From the NCBI RefSeq assembly GCF_014650555.1, contig NZ_BMVE01000014.1:124001-188000 (forward strand): a stretch of 64,000 nt of DNA, written 5' to 3'. This DNA comes from Streptomyces goshikiensis. GTDB lineage: Bacteria; Actinomycetota; Actinomycetes; Streptomycetales; Streptomycetaceae. Below the pieces are notes generated by a model. That model was given only the letters and a program-made list of their open reading frames with translations. It did no database searches and had not been told where the DNA came from. Made by a program: the position numbers and the translations under genes. Below are positions 8,378 through 16,820 of the stretch, piece after piece (position 1 is the stretch's first letter; every line of letters begins with the position of its first letter).

Positions 8378-8935
8378 GTGTCGAAGATCGCTCTGTACGG
8401 CAAGCCCGGTGCGGGCAAGAGCACCTTCGCCTCACTCCTCGCCGACGAACTCGTGAAGGCCGGCGGGGAGGTGGCGACCGTGAAGGTGGCCGCGCCGCTG
8501 TACCAGCTCCAGTTGATCGTCTACGAGATGGCCGGCGTACCGCTTGTCGATCCGACCCGCCAGGACGGGCGCCTGCTGAATTTCCTGGGGACGGAGATGC
8601 GGCGTATCAACCCGCGGTCTCTGACGGATGTGTTCGCGGCGAGGGTGCAAGAGCTGGAGCGCACCAGACCCGAGGCGCTGCTGGTCTGCGACGACCTTCG
8701 TGGGCCCGACGTGGACGCGGTCACTGCCCTGGGGTTCCGCTTGGTGGAGATCAGCGCCCCGGCCGAGGTCCGGGCGCTCCGCAAGGCGGGGCGCGGTGAT
8801 CTCACGGCCGGTGACGAGCAGCACCCCACTGAGGCCCAGCCCTTGGTGGATGCCTGGCGTCGTGTGCGGAATGCGGGGAGCCTGGAAGACCTTCGGGGTG
8901 AGGCGGCTCTGCTGGCCGGTCAGGTACTGCGGTGA
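8378..8935 (+). CDS. P-loop nucleoside/nucleotide kinase-like protein
   Basis: 185 aa from the GTG at 8378, preceded by AGGAAGGGG. The N-terminus has a strand and the Walker A motif GKPGAGKS (residues 8-15), followed by the kinase-like pattern of helices and the strand LLVCDDLRGPD. The size and fold pattern match dNMP or similar small-molecule kinases, and the neighbours (two Dcd-like proteins and a cytidine-deaminase-like protein) make a nucleotide substrate likely. It is the first gene of a coupled operon: its stop overlaps the next start in a GTGA. The substrate is not determinable from sequence. Confidence 0.75.
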   Translation: MSKIALYGKPGAGKSTFASLLADELVKAGGEVATVKVAAPLYQLQLIVYEMAGVPLVDPTRQDGRLLNFLGTEMRRINPRSLTDVFAARVQELERTRPEALLVCDDLRGPDVDAVTALGFRLVEISAPAEVRALRKAGRGDLTAGDEQHPTEAQPLVDAWRRVRNAGSLEDLRGEAALLAGQVLR

Positions 8936-9486
8936 TCCTGACCGGCCCGGAGATCGTGCGGCAGCGTGAGTTGGGCGCCCTGACGATCGAGCCTTTCGCC
9001 CCGCGGCAGCTGAATCCGGTCTCCTACAACTATCGGCTCGGACCGGTGCTTCGTACACATCGTGCGAGGGAGGCGGATACCCGCGGGGGGCACGAACTCG
9101 ACGAGGTCCCGATCCCCGACGGTGGCCTGGTGCTGCATCCCGGCCTGGTGTACCTGGGCACGACGGTGGAGACGATCGGCAGCGACAGTTTCGTGCCGTC
9201 TTTGATCGGCCGGTCCTCGCTGGGCCGGCTCGGCCTGTTTCTGCAGATCAGTGCCGACCTGGGCCAGTTGGGTGCCTGCCACCGGTGGACTCTGGAGATC
9301 GAGGCCGTCGAGAAGATCCGCGTGTACCCGGGGATGCTCGCCGGTCAGATTTCCTTCTGGACGGCCACCGAGGGCCGCCACCCCTACACGGGCCGCTTCG
9401 GGCGCATCGACGAGGCGACCATACCCCCGCCCGGCCTGTTGGCCCCCCTCACCACATCACCCCTGCTTCGAGGAGCGGCATCGTGA
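8932..9486 (+). CDS. dCTP deaminase-like protein (paralogue 1)
   Basis: 184 aa. The GTG start overlaps the kinase stop. It matches the Dcd/dUTPase fold: N-terminal MILTGPEIVRQRELG, the nucleotide-binding motif GRSSLGRLG (Ser96, Arg99) and the strand TLEIEAV with Glu122, which aligns with the catalytic glutamate of dCTP deaminases. The usual C-terminal lid (YQGxxGxxxSR) is missing and replaced by a Pro-rich tail. Dcd enzymes convert dCTP to dUTP as homotrimers with shared active sites. The second paralogue directly follows and has the opposite set of features, so a mixed trimer is possible. Confidence 0.8.
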   Translation: MILTGPEIVRQRELGALTIEPFAPRQLNPVSYNYRLGPVLRTHRAREADTRGGHELDEVPIPDGGLVLHPGLVYLGTTVETIGSDSFVPSLIGRSSLGRLGLFLQISADLGQLGACHRWTLEIEAVEKIRVYPGMLAGQISFWTATEGRHPYTGRFGRIDEATIPPPGLLAPLTTSPLLRGAAS

Positions 9487-10016
9487 TTCTGACCGGACCC
9501 GACATCGCTTTTGAGCAGGCACGAGGCCGCCTCACGCTGCAGCCGTTCAGCGGCGACCGGGTGCAGCCAAACTCCTACGACCTGACCCTCGGGCCGACTC
9601 TGGCCTACTACACGGGGGACGTGCTCGATACCCGCGCGGAGAATCCGCACCGCGAGATCGAGATCCCCGCCGAGGGGTTCGTGCTACGCCCCGACCGCAT
9701 CTACCTCGGGTCCAGTGTCGAGGAGATCGGCAGTAACCACTACGTGCCGATCATCCGGGCCCGGTCGGGTGCGGCCCGGCTCGGGGTGTTCGTTCATGTG
9801 ACCGCCGATCTGATCGACATCGGGTCCGTCGGCCAGTGCACGTTCCAGCTACGGGCCGTCGAACCCGTGCGGGTGTACGCGGGGGATCGTCTGGCGCAGG
9901 TCACGTTCTGGGGGGTGCAGGGCGACATCGTCCTGTACGACGGCAAGTACCAGGGCAGCCGTGGCCCGCAGCCGTCCCGGATCCACCAGGACGCGGCTGC
10001 CCAGGTGACGGCGTGA
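9483..10016 (+). CDS. dCTP deaminase-like protein (paralogue 2, Gln at catalytic position)
   Basis: 177 aa. The GTG start overlaps the stop of paralogue 1 (9483-9486). It shares the fold and N-terminus (VILTGPDIAFEQARGRLTLQ) and keeps ARSGAARLG with the conserved Arg. The strand TFQLRAV carries Gln122 exactly where paralogue 1 and classical Dcd have the catalytic Glu. Unlike paralogue 1 it retains the C-terminal lid motif KYQGSRGPQPSR. On its own it should not deaminate; it could bind nucleotide, act as a dUTPase-like or regulatory subunit, or complement paralogue 1. The family call is firm and the activity is open. Confidence 0.8.
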   Translation: MILTGPDIAFEQARGRLTLQPFSGDRVQPNSYDLTLGPTLAYYTGDVLDTRAENPHREIEIPAEGFVLRPDRIYLGSSVEEIGSNHYVPIIRARSGAARLGVFVHVTADLIDIGSVGQCTFQLRAVEPVRVYAGDRLAQVTFWGVQGDIVLYDGKYQGSRGPQPSRIHQDAAAQVTA

Positions 10017-10489
10017 GCGGCCGGGTTGTGCCCGATCCGGCACACACCTGTGCGGACCGGGTCGCCAAGGATCTGGTGACGGCCGCCTTCCGGGCGATCC
10101 GTGGGCGCTATGTCCAAGATCGCCACCAGATCGCGGCAGCGGTCCTGGACGCCGACGGACGCGTCCACCTCGGCCTGCACCTGGACGCCATGGTGGGACG
10201 CGCCGCCGTCTGCGCGGAAGCCGGCGCCGTCTCGGCGGCCCGCCTGGTCACCGACGCCGAGCTGATCGCTGTCGCGGCGGTCCGCTACCCCAAGCCCACC
10301 GAACCGCCGCTCGCCAGGGTCGTACCGCCGTGCGGACTGTGCCGCGAGCTCCTTCTCGACCACGCCCCGCGCCTCGCCGTCGTTCTGCCCGGCGCCACAT
10401 CCGGACTGACGCCGCTTGCCGGCCTGCTGCCCCACAAGTACGTCGGCACCAAGTGGCCGACACCTCAACCCTCAGCTGACCAGCCATAG
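10013..10489 (+). CDS. Cytidine deaminase-like protein
   Basis: 158 aa from a GTG that overlaps the previous stop. The zinc-binding signature of the cytidine deaminase family is present: CAE at residues 68-70 and PCGLC at 106-110. The length fits free nucleoside deaminases and blasticidin-S-deaminase-like proteins. The expected reaction is hydrolytic deamination of a cytidine-type base. Sitting behind two Dcd-like genes and a kinase, it points to pyrimidine nucleotide processing. The ligand could also be a nucleoside natural product. Confidence 0.8.
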   Translation: MSGRVVPDPAHTCADRVAKDLVTAAFRAIRGRYVQDRHQIAAAVLDADGRVHLGLHLDAMVGRAAVCAEAGAVSAARLVTDAELIAVAAVRYPKPTEPPLARVVPPCGLCRELLLDHAPRLAVVLPGATSGLTPLAGLLPHKYVGTKWPTPQPSADQP

Positions 10490-10509
10490 CCCCCAAGGAG
10501 AGACCAGCC

Positions 10510-11421
10510 ATGGACCAGACCGACTTCCGCACCCCCGCCCTGGACGCCCTCGCGAAGGAGATCATCCCCGAACAGCACTTCGTGTTCTCCGCAGACACAG
10601 CCCGAGAGCGCTTCTTCAATGACACCCGGATGCTGGACGTCAAGCAGGACGTACACAATCGCTTCCGTACCAACCCGACCTCCATGGTCGGCTACATGAT
10701 CAACAACCTGGCCCTCGCCGGCACCGAGGACCTCCTCGACCTCGGCTGCGGCAACGCCTTCGTCCTGGAACACCTGCGCCCCCACCTTGCCGACGGCACC
10801 ATCACCGGCCTCGACAACGCCCCGGCCGTCCTGGACGCTGCTCGCGCCCGGATGCACGGCACCTCCACCCCGTGCACCTGGATCGAGGGGAGTGCGGACG
10901 ATCTGTCCATGCTCGGCGACGACACCTTCGACCGCGTCATGGCCAACTACATGATCCACTACGTGCCCGACCTCGACCGGTGCTTCACCGAGGTCCGCCG
11001 CGTCCTGCGCCCGGGCGGGCTCTTCCAGCTCACCACCGACCGCCCCGACAGCATGCTGGAGATGTACCAGGTCCACTTCAACGCCCTCAAGGCCATGAAC
11101 GCCCCCACCCACCTGTTCAAGGCCACACCCAAGGGCCGTCTCTCCCTGGAGAACGGCGCACCCCAGCTGCAGAAGTACTTCGACCGTGTGAAGACGGTCA
11201 CCTGGCAGGACCAGCTCCGCTTCAGCGACCCCGACCCCTTCATGCGCTTCTACGAGGTCGGACACAACCACTGCTGCGCCTCCTCCGAGCCCGACGAGCG
11301 CCTGGACGAGGCCTTCTTCCAGGAGTTGCGCCGCCTGGTCCGCGCACAGGTCGTCGAGGTGATCGACGCCCACGGCCACTTCTCCGTGACGAAATACACC
11401 GGCTCCTTCCTCTGCTCCTGA
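10510..11421 (+). CDS. Class I SAM-dependent methyltransferase
   Basis: 303 aa. The ATG has AAGGAG 9 nt upstream. Motif I is LLDLGCGNAF (about residues 74-83), with the acidic residue of motif II in ITGLDNAP and the post-motif segment VLRPGGLFQL. The sequence starts with about 70 residues that precede the Rossmann fold and ends with a His/Cys-rich segment (GHNHCCASSE). It is in the same operon-like run as the deaminase genes. The methyl acceptor cannot be predicted. Confidence 0.8.
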   Translation: MDQTDFRTPALDALAKEIIPEQHFVFSADTARERFFNDTRMLDVKQDVHNRFRTNPTSMVGYMINNLALAGTEDLLDLGCGNAFVLEHLRPHLADGTITGLDNAPAVLDAARARMHGTSTPCTWIEGSADDLSMLGDDTFDRVMANYMIHYVPDLDRCFTEVRRVLRPGGLFQLTTDRPDSMLEMYQVHFNALKAMNAPTHLFKATPKGRLSLENGAPQLQKYFDRVKTVTWQDQLRFSDPDPFMRFYEVGHNHCCASSEPDERLDEAFFQELRRLVRAQVVEVIDAHGHFSVTKYTGSFLCS

Positions 11422-11535
11422 GGCTGCCCGTGCAACGCCTTGACTGGCGGACCACGACCGGCCGAAGCGGTTGGTAGCGTCGGGGCGCGGCCCGCCGACC
11501 GGAGCGGCCGCGCCCCGACCGAAAGAGCGACTTTG

Positions 11536-12447
11536 ATGCCCCCGACGATCCGCAGGGCCGTGATCCCCGCCGCCGGACTTGGCTCGCGTCTCCTCCCTCT
11601 GACCAAGGCGACACCCAAGGAAATGCTGCCGGTCGGGGACCGGCCCGTGATCGAGCACACCGTCCGGGAGCTTGTCGCTTCCGGGATCACGGACATCACC
11701 ATCGTCGTGTCCGGCGGGAAGTCCCTCATCCAGGACCATTTCCGCCCCAACCCGGCCCTGGTCGAGCAGCTGCGTGCCGACGGCAAGCAGGCATACGCGG
11801 ACGCGGTGGAGGAAGTCGGTGAGCTGACCCGCGAGGGCCACATCACCTACCTCGACCAGAGCGGCCCGTACGGCAACGGCACCCCCGTGCTCAATGCAGC
11901 CCGCGCCTTCGGCGACGAGCCCGTCCTCGTGCTCTGGCCCGACGATGTTTTCGTCGCCGAAGTCCCCCGCGCCCAGCAGCTCATCCGCGCCTACGAGACC
12001 ACCAACTGCCCGGTCCTGGCCTTGATGCCAATGGAGCCGGCCCACTCCCAGCGCTACGGCGTGCCGGTCGTCAAGGAAGACCTCGGGGATGGGCTGATGC
12101 GCATCACCGGCCTGGTCGAGAAGCCCAAACCGGCCGACGCCCCGTCCTCCTACGCGGCGATCGGCGGCTACGTCGTCACCCCGGCCATCATTGACGAGCT
12201 GCGTGAGCAGACCCGCCGCTGGTACGAGCACCGCCAGGGCGAGGTCTACCTGACCGACGCCATCAACGCATACGCCGCCCACCGGGCCGTCTACGGCCAG
12301 GTCATCTCCGGGCGCTGGTACGACACCGGCAATCCCGCCGACTACCTCGTGGCCCAGATGGCCACCGCCCTCGCCCACCCCGAGTACGGGCCCATCCTGC
12401 GCAAGCTCGCCCGCGAACTCGACGACCACACCCCGACCGCCACCTGA
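11536..12447 (+). CDS. galU: UTP-glucose-1-phosphate uridylyltransferase
   Basis: 303 aa. The start at 11536 (MPPTIRRAVIPAAGLGSR) was chosen because the nucleotidyltransferase motif G-x-G-S-R-LLP-x-TK-x-x-PKEM begins right after it and GAAAGAG lies upstream. Further conserved pieces are QSGPYGNGTPVL, PDDVF and the C-terminal TGNPADYL segment. The length fits GalU. The enzyme makes UDP-glucose from UTP and glucose-1-phosphate in the cytosol. Directly before a glycosyltransferase gene, it probably supplies that enzyme's donor. It is likely a cluster-dedicated extra copy of the housekeeping gene. Confidence 0.88.
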   Translation: MPPTIRRAVIPAAGLGSRLLPLTKATPKEMLPVGDRPVIEHTVRELVASGITDITIVVSGGKSLIQDHFRPNPALVEQLRADGKQAYADAVEEVGELTREGHITYLDQSGPYGNGTPVLNAARAFGDEPVLVLWPDDVFVAEVPRAQQLIRAYETTNCPVLALMPMEPAHSQRYGVPVVKEDLGDGLMRITGLVEKPKPADAPSSYAAIGGYVVTPAIIDELREQTRRWYEHRQGEVYLTDAINAYAAHRAVYGQVISGRWYDTGNPADYLVAQMATALAHPEYGPILRKLARELDDHTPTAT

Positions 12448-12502
12448 TCCGCCGCTCTCTTCGGGCCGCCGCCCACCGCGAGCGGCTCGAAGGGAGCAAT
12501 CC

Positions 12503-14065
12503 GTGTCACCGAGCCCGAGCCCCACCGTCCTCGACACCGCCATCCAGTTCTGGCCTCGCGGGGGCAGCGCACAGGTCGTCCGCTACCTGCTGCGCGAACT
12601 GCAGACCCGAGGAGTCACCACCCGCCTGCACGCCGGATCACTTGGCATGCCCGGCGACCCCTCCCACGGCCCGACGTTCTACGAGGGCCTCGACCTGCAC
12701 GCCTACGACCACAACGCGGCCATGGCCGCGTTCCGCCGAGGCGAGAACCCCCAGGCCGGCACCTGGCCCTTCCACCCCTCATACGAGGACCGAGGCCACT
12801 GCCCCGACCCCCTCTACAGCGCCGTGGCACCCGCCGGCGCCGACCGGCTCACCCAGGCCTGGACCCGACACCTGACAGCCCACCGCAGCCCCGACGCGAC
12901 CCTGCTGCACCTGCACCACCTCAGCCACCTCCAGACAGCCGCGCACGCGGCATACCCCGGCCTGCCCCGAGTCACCACCCTCCACGGCACCGAGCTCAAG
13001 CACCTGGCGATGATGAAGGAGCGCCTCGGCCTCGCCCAGCGGGTGCGAGCCTCACCGGTGGACCTCGCCCGGCTCCTGCACGGCGACAACCCGGGCAGGG
13101 TGTCCGAAGCCGTGCGCCTGGCCAGGGCAGCCTCACTCGACGACGCCGACATGACCCTCCTGACCGCCACCGCGTGGCAGAAGTGGGCCCACTGCGATCA
13201 CTGGGTCGACCGACTGCACCAGGCCGCCGCCCACGCGGGACTCATCGGCGTCGTCTCCGAGCACGACCGCGACCTCGCCGGCCGACTTCTCCACCTGGAC
13301 ACCCCGCCACCGGTCATCCCCAACGGCGTGGACACTCGCGCCTTCCGTCCTCAGTACCTCGACCAGGCGCAGCGGCTCAAGCTCCTGCGCCACTGGCTCG
13401 TCACCGACCCGCGCGGATGGGCCCCGGGCCAGGCGGCAGGCAGCATCCGCTATACGGACACCGACCTGCTGCGGCTGACCGACCGCCATGGGCGCCTACG
13501 CCCTTTGCTGCTGTGGGTCGGCCGGTACCTGGACTTCAAACGCGTCCCTGTGCTCCTGGAGGCATTCGCCGCCGCCCGTGCCCACCTGGAGACCCCGCCG
13601 GTCCTCCTCATGTGGGGCGGCTACCCCGGCGAGTACGAAGGCACCCACCCCGCCACCCTCGCCGCGGACCTCGGCATCAGCGAAGACGTGTTCTTCGTCG
13701 GTTGGCGTGGCCACGACGAACTCCCCGCCGGGCTGAACTGCGCCGATCTCATGGTCGCCCCGGCGGTCGACGAACCCTTCGGCATGGTCTACCTCGAAGC
13801 CATGGCCTGCGGCACCCCGCCCATCGCCACCGTGACCGGCGGCCCCTCCCGCACCATTATCGCCGCTGGCCCGGCCGCCACCGGCTGGCTCGTCCACCCC
13901 GACGACCCCGACGACCTCGCCACCACCCTCGCCGTCGCCCTGCGCAACCACGAAGAGCGCCGCCGCCGCAGTACCAACGCACGCGCTCACATCGAGACCA
14001 CGTACAGCTGGGCCCGCACGGCCGACCACTACCGCGACCTCTACACCGCCGCCGCCCACCCGTAA
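12503..14065 (+). CDS. Glycosyltransferase, GT4-like
   Basis: 520 aa from the GTG at 12503 with GAAGGGAG upstream. The protein has two Rossmann-like halves: an N-terminal acceptor domain (AIQFWPRGGSAQVVRYLLRE), with HLHHLSHLQTAAHA and the VTTLHGTELK segment, and a C-terminal donor domain with LLWVGRYLDFKR and DEPFGMVYLEAMACGTPPIA. The latter is the E-x7-E-type site of GT4 enzymes. It is about 100 residues longer than a minimal GT4, with an insertion around residues 150-240. With GalU upstream, UDP-glucose is a reasonable donor. The HAD phosphatase gene follows after 31 nt. Confidence 0.82.
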   Translation: MSPSPSPTVLDTAIQFWPRGGSAQVVRYLLRELQTRGVTTRLHAGSLGMPGDPSHGPTFYEGLDLHAYDHNAAMAAFRRGENPQAGTWPFHPSYEDRGHCPDPLYSAVAPAGADRLTQAWTRHLTAHRSPDATLLHLHHLSHLQTAAHAAYPGLPRVTTLHGTELKHLAMMKERLGLAQRVRASPVDLARLLHGDNPGRVSEAVRLARAASLDDADMTLLTATAWQKWAHCDHWVDRLHQAAAHAGLIGVVSEHDRDLAGRLLHLDTPPPVIPNGVDTRAFRPQYLDQAQRLKLLRHWLVTDPRGWAPGQAAGSIRYTDTDLLRLTDRHGRLRPLLLWVGRYLDFKRVPVLLEAFAAARAHLETPPVLLMWGGYPGEYEGTHPATLAADLGISEDVFFVGWRGHDELPAGLNCADLMVAPAVDEPFGMVYLEAMACGTPPIATVTGGPSRTIIAAGPAATGWLVHPDDPDDLATTLAVALRNHEERRRRSTNARAHIETTYSWARTADHYRDLYTAAAHP

Positions 14066-14096
14066 CCGCGGGCCACACTCACCCCGAAGGAGCACC

Positions 14097-14711
14097 ATGC
14101 GCATCGACGGCCTGCTCGTCGACATGAACGGACTGTTCCGCCACTGGGACAACACCGGCGCCCGCGAAAGCGAGGCACTCGCCGGTCTGCCCCCGGGCAC
14201 CATCGCCCACTACGCCTACGACCACCCCACCTACCGCGCGGCCCGCGTCGGCCTGCTCACCGATCAGCAATGGGCCGACGACGTCGCCGACCGCCTGGCC
14301 GCCGACCACGGCCCCACCGTCCGTGCCGCGCTCGGCCCCTGGCGTGAGGACCGGGGCCGCCCCGACACGGTCATGATCGGACTGCTGAACCAGATCCGGC
14401 GCCACATGCCCGTGGGAGTCCTGTCGAATTGCACCGACGCGCTGACCGCGGACCTCGACCACCACGGCATCCGCTTCGACCACGTGTTTCCCTCCGCCCT
14501 CCTGCGCGTCGACAAGCCCGCCCTTCCCGCCTACCGACTCGCTGCCCGGCGCATGGGCATTCCCACCGGACGGCTCGCCTACTTCGACGACGAACCCACG
14601 TTCGTCCTCGGCGCCCGCGAAGCAGGCCTCCAGGCGCACCGATTCACCGACGCCACCGCCTTCGCCAACCACCTCCGCGCGCTCGGCCTACCCCTCGACG
14701 AGCCTGCCTGA
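14097..14711 (+). CDS. HAD-superfamily hydrolase
   Basis: 204 aa, ATG with AAGGAG upstream. HAD motifs are readable: motif I LLVDMNGLF (the nucleophile Asp is kept, but the second Asp of DxD is Asn), motif II VGVLSNCTD, motif III Lys in VDKPALPAY and motif IV YFDDEP. Most HAD phosphatases use the second Asp as general acid, so activity may be altered. It is the last gene of the plus-strand operon. A phosphatase acting on a glycosylated phosphate intermediate would fit the neighbours, but this is inference. Confidence 0.8.
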   Translation: MRIDGLLVDMNGLFRHWDNTGARESEALAGLPPGTIAHYAYDHPTYRAARVGLLTDQQWADDVADRLAADHGPTVRAALGPWREDRGRPDTVMIGLLNQIRRHMPVGVLSNCTDALTADLDHHGIRFDHVFPSALLRVDKPALPAYRLAARRMGIPTGRLAYFDDEPTFVLGAREAGLQAHRFTDATAFANHLRALGLPLDEPA

Positions 14712-14755
14712 CCCCCTCACAAAGCCCCATACCCGGTGAAAATCGCCTCCGGGGT

Positions 14756-14786
14756 CGGCGACCGAGCCAGCGAGGCTCGGTCGCCG
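14756..14786. terminator. 13-bp stem-loop between convergent operons
   Basis: CGGCGACCGAGCC, a 5-nt loop AGCGA and the exact complement. It lies between the stop codons of the HAD gene (14711) and the PIG-L gene (14855). There is no T tract, as is common in Streptomyces. It could work in both directions. Confidence 0.7.
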
Positions 14787-14854
14787 TGGGCAGCCGAAAC
14801 AGGTCGGCCGCTGTGACGGGCCACCTGGGAAGCCCCCTCCGGGTATGACGCCGC

Positions 14855-15982
14855 TCACCGGCCCTCTCTGGTGCCGGCCGGGGGGAGGAAGTTCGCGGAC
14901 TTCCGGGCGAGCATGTCGGTCAGGAAGCTCGATGCCTGGTCGCCGAGCATCCGGTGCAGGGTGACCAGGCTCGTGATCGCGGTATCGGCGACCTCTTCCT
15001 GAACGTCCGACCAGGTGCCCCGCTCTTTCCGCGGGTTCGCGCCCAAGGCGCCGATGACGGCCTGCGCGGACTCGCCGACCTCCTCCGTGAGTTTCAGGAC
15101 CTGGAGCGTCCACTGCTGCTCCAGGGCCAGTCCGCGCGCGGTGTCCAGGCCGGTGAACAGGTCGCCGAGCCGGCCGATCGTGCCCCACAGGGCGGCCGGT
15201 TCCGGCACGTTCGGGGTGAGGCTGTCCCGGACGGGGCCGGGTACGGGGCCTGTGTCCAGGCGGGTGTACCACTCTGTGGCCAGAATCCGGTGCCGGGCGT
15301 CTTCCGTGAGGCCGGACAGCAGGGCGGGCAGGGCACGGCGGCCTTCGACTTGGCTCCGGTGCGCGAGGATGGCCCTCCACTTCGTCGCCGCCACGGGTCC
15401 CACGTTGACGCTCGCGGTGACCTGGTCGTCGGGGAGACTCCGGACCGTCTTGCCGACGCGCGCGAGAAGCGGGCCGAGGTCGCTGACGCCCGACTGCGGG
15501 TGCGTTGCCAGGTACAGGGCACTTGGAGTCCAGGGTTCGCTTGCCTCGGGGTAGAGGTGGGGGAGACCGGCGGCGTGAACGGCGAGCTGGGTGACGCGGT
15601 GGGTGTGCAGGTGGTCTAGGTGGCCGGTCAGCTGGCCGAACTGGTCGTGGGTGATCACGATGTCCGGCCGCAGCTCACGGATGTGGCCGACGATCTGCCC
15701 GACCACCTCATCGAGGGGTGCTTCGCACAGGCGGGTCCGGCCGGGCGCGGACTCGGGAACGCGGGCGTCGGCGTAGCCGAGCATCCGGGGTTTCCCGGCC
15801 CCCAGGATCGCGAGGGCATCGGCGAGTTCGGCGGCTCGGTACGTGTCGGCGGCCCAGGTGGCGGTGACCACGGCGGTCGCCGCGCCTGCGGCGGCGTGCT
15901 GTGCGAGGACGCCGCCGGCGAGGAGCGCTTCGTCGTCGGGGTGTGCGAAGACTGCGAGGAGGGAGGGCTTTGGTGGTGCCAC
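14855..15982 (-). CDS. PIG-L/LmbE deacetylase fused to a MazG-like domain
   Basis: 375 aa. The N-terminal 230 residues are a PIG-L family deacetylase with the metal motif AHPDDE near residues 13-18 and the second motif GHLDHLHTHR. The C-terminal 110 residues carry LKLTEEVGESAQAVIG and EEVADTAI, the EExxE/ExxD metal-binding pattern of MazG-like nucleotide pyrophosphohydrolases. PIG-L enzymes remove N-acetyl groups from GlcNAc-type sugars; MazG domains hydrolyse NTPs to NMPs. The fusion suggests a substrate that is both a sugar and a nucleotide, such as a nucleotide-activated amino sugar. It ends the minus-strand operon, opposite the glycosyltransferase operon. Confidence 0.8.
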   Translation of the reverse strand: MAPPKPSLLAVFAHPDDEALLAGGVLAQHAAAGAATAVVTATWAADTYRAAELADALAILGAGKPRMLGYADARVPESAPGRTRLCEAPLDEVVGQIVGHIRELRPDIVITHDQFGQLTGHLDHLHTHRVTQLAVHAAGLPHLYPEASEPWTPSALYLATHPQSGVSDLGPLLARVGKTVRSLPDDQVTASVNVGPVAATKWRAILAHRSQVEGRRALPALLSGLTEDARHRILATEWYTRLDTGPVPGPVRDSLTPNVPEPAALWGTIGRLGDLFTGLDTARGLALEQQWTLQVLKLTEEVGESAQAVIGALGANPRKERGTWSDVQEEVADTAITSLVTLHRMLGDQASSFLTDMLARKSANFLPPAGTREGR

Positions 15983-16025
15983 GGGTGTCTCCAGAGTCGG
16001 TGTGCGGGGACGGGGTGGTTGGCGG

Positions 16026-16619
16026 TTACGGGCTGGCTGCCGGGCCCTTGCCGGGGGCTGCGGCGGGCGGGGCAGCGGACCCGGCGGTGGTGCGCTGTGC
16101 GGTCAGCAAGATCGCTGCGAGGGTGCCGGCCTCGGTGATCCGGCCGTCGCCGCACATCGCCACCGCTTCGTCCAAGGTGACCCAGCGCAGCTCCATGTCG
16201 GCCTCGCTCGGATCCCGGTGGTGCTCGCCGATGCTCAGGCCCCGGGCGAGGTACAGGTGCTCGCGGGTACGCGCGCCGGCAGGCATCCGCCACATCATCG
16301 TCAGCGGCTCGACCTCGGAGGCGCGGATCCCGGCTTCCTCAGCGAGTTCTCGCCGTGCGGCCGACAGGGGATCTTCGCCGGGCTGGCATCCGCCGCCGGG
16401 GCACATCAGCAGCCGCTGTCCGCAGACGTAGACGTTCTCCTCGACGAGGGCGACCCGGCCCCGGACGTCGAGGGCCACGACGCGAACGCCGTCGGCTGAG
16501 TCGGTGTACTCGTACGTCCCCATGCTCTGGTCGGTGCGCCGGACGGAGTCCTGGCGCACCACCACGTGGGCTCCCGTGTATTGGACGGTCGACGAGACCG
16601 TGGTCCAGCCATCGATCAT
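16026..16619 (-). CDS. Nudix hydrolase
   Basis: 197 aa. The start MIDGWTTVSSTVQYTG at 16619 has GAAGGAG upstream. The Nudix box reads GGGCQPGEDPLSAARRELAE plus EAG, with all conserved acidic residues. An N-terminal strand region (VVRQDSVRRTDQSMGTYEY) resembles ADP-ribose/ADP-sugar pyrophosphatases. The tail is Ala/Pro-rich and probably disordered. It lies 43 nt upstream of the PIG-L-MazG gene. The first 48 residues have a near copy at 24162-24305, in a rearranged pseudogene. Confidence 0.85.
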   Translation of the reverse strand: MIDGWTTVSSTVQYTGAHVVVRQDSVRRTDQSMGTYEYTDSADGVRVVALDVRGRVALVEENVYVCGQRLLMCPGGGCQPGEDPLSAARRELAEEAGIRASEVEPLTMMWRMPAGARTREHLYLARGLSIGEHHRDPSEADMELRWVTLDEAVAMCGDGRITEAGTLAAILLTAQRTTAGSAAPPAAAPGKGPAASP

Positions 16620-16820
16620 GCCGACTCCTTCGTCTGGGGCCGCCTTACGGGCTGGAGGGCGAAGGCTGCTCGGCGGGCGACCTGCCTGTCTGGCGAAGCA
16701 CGGTGACGCGGTGAACCGGTGTGGAGCGTGTATGAGGGCATGGCACTCCCAAGGTGGTGAGGGTGGTCTTGCGGGTCCCGAAGGCCCCAGGCTCACGCGG
16801 GCCCGTGTGGCGCGGTCGGG

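Noticed and set aside
10465..12543. A 690-codon minus-strand open frame opposite the methyltransferase and galU
   Set aside because: Antisense shadow; GalU and methyltransferase motifs are on the plus strand.
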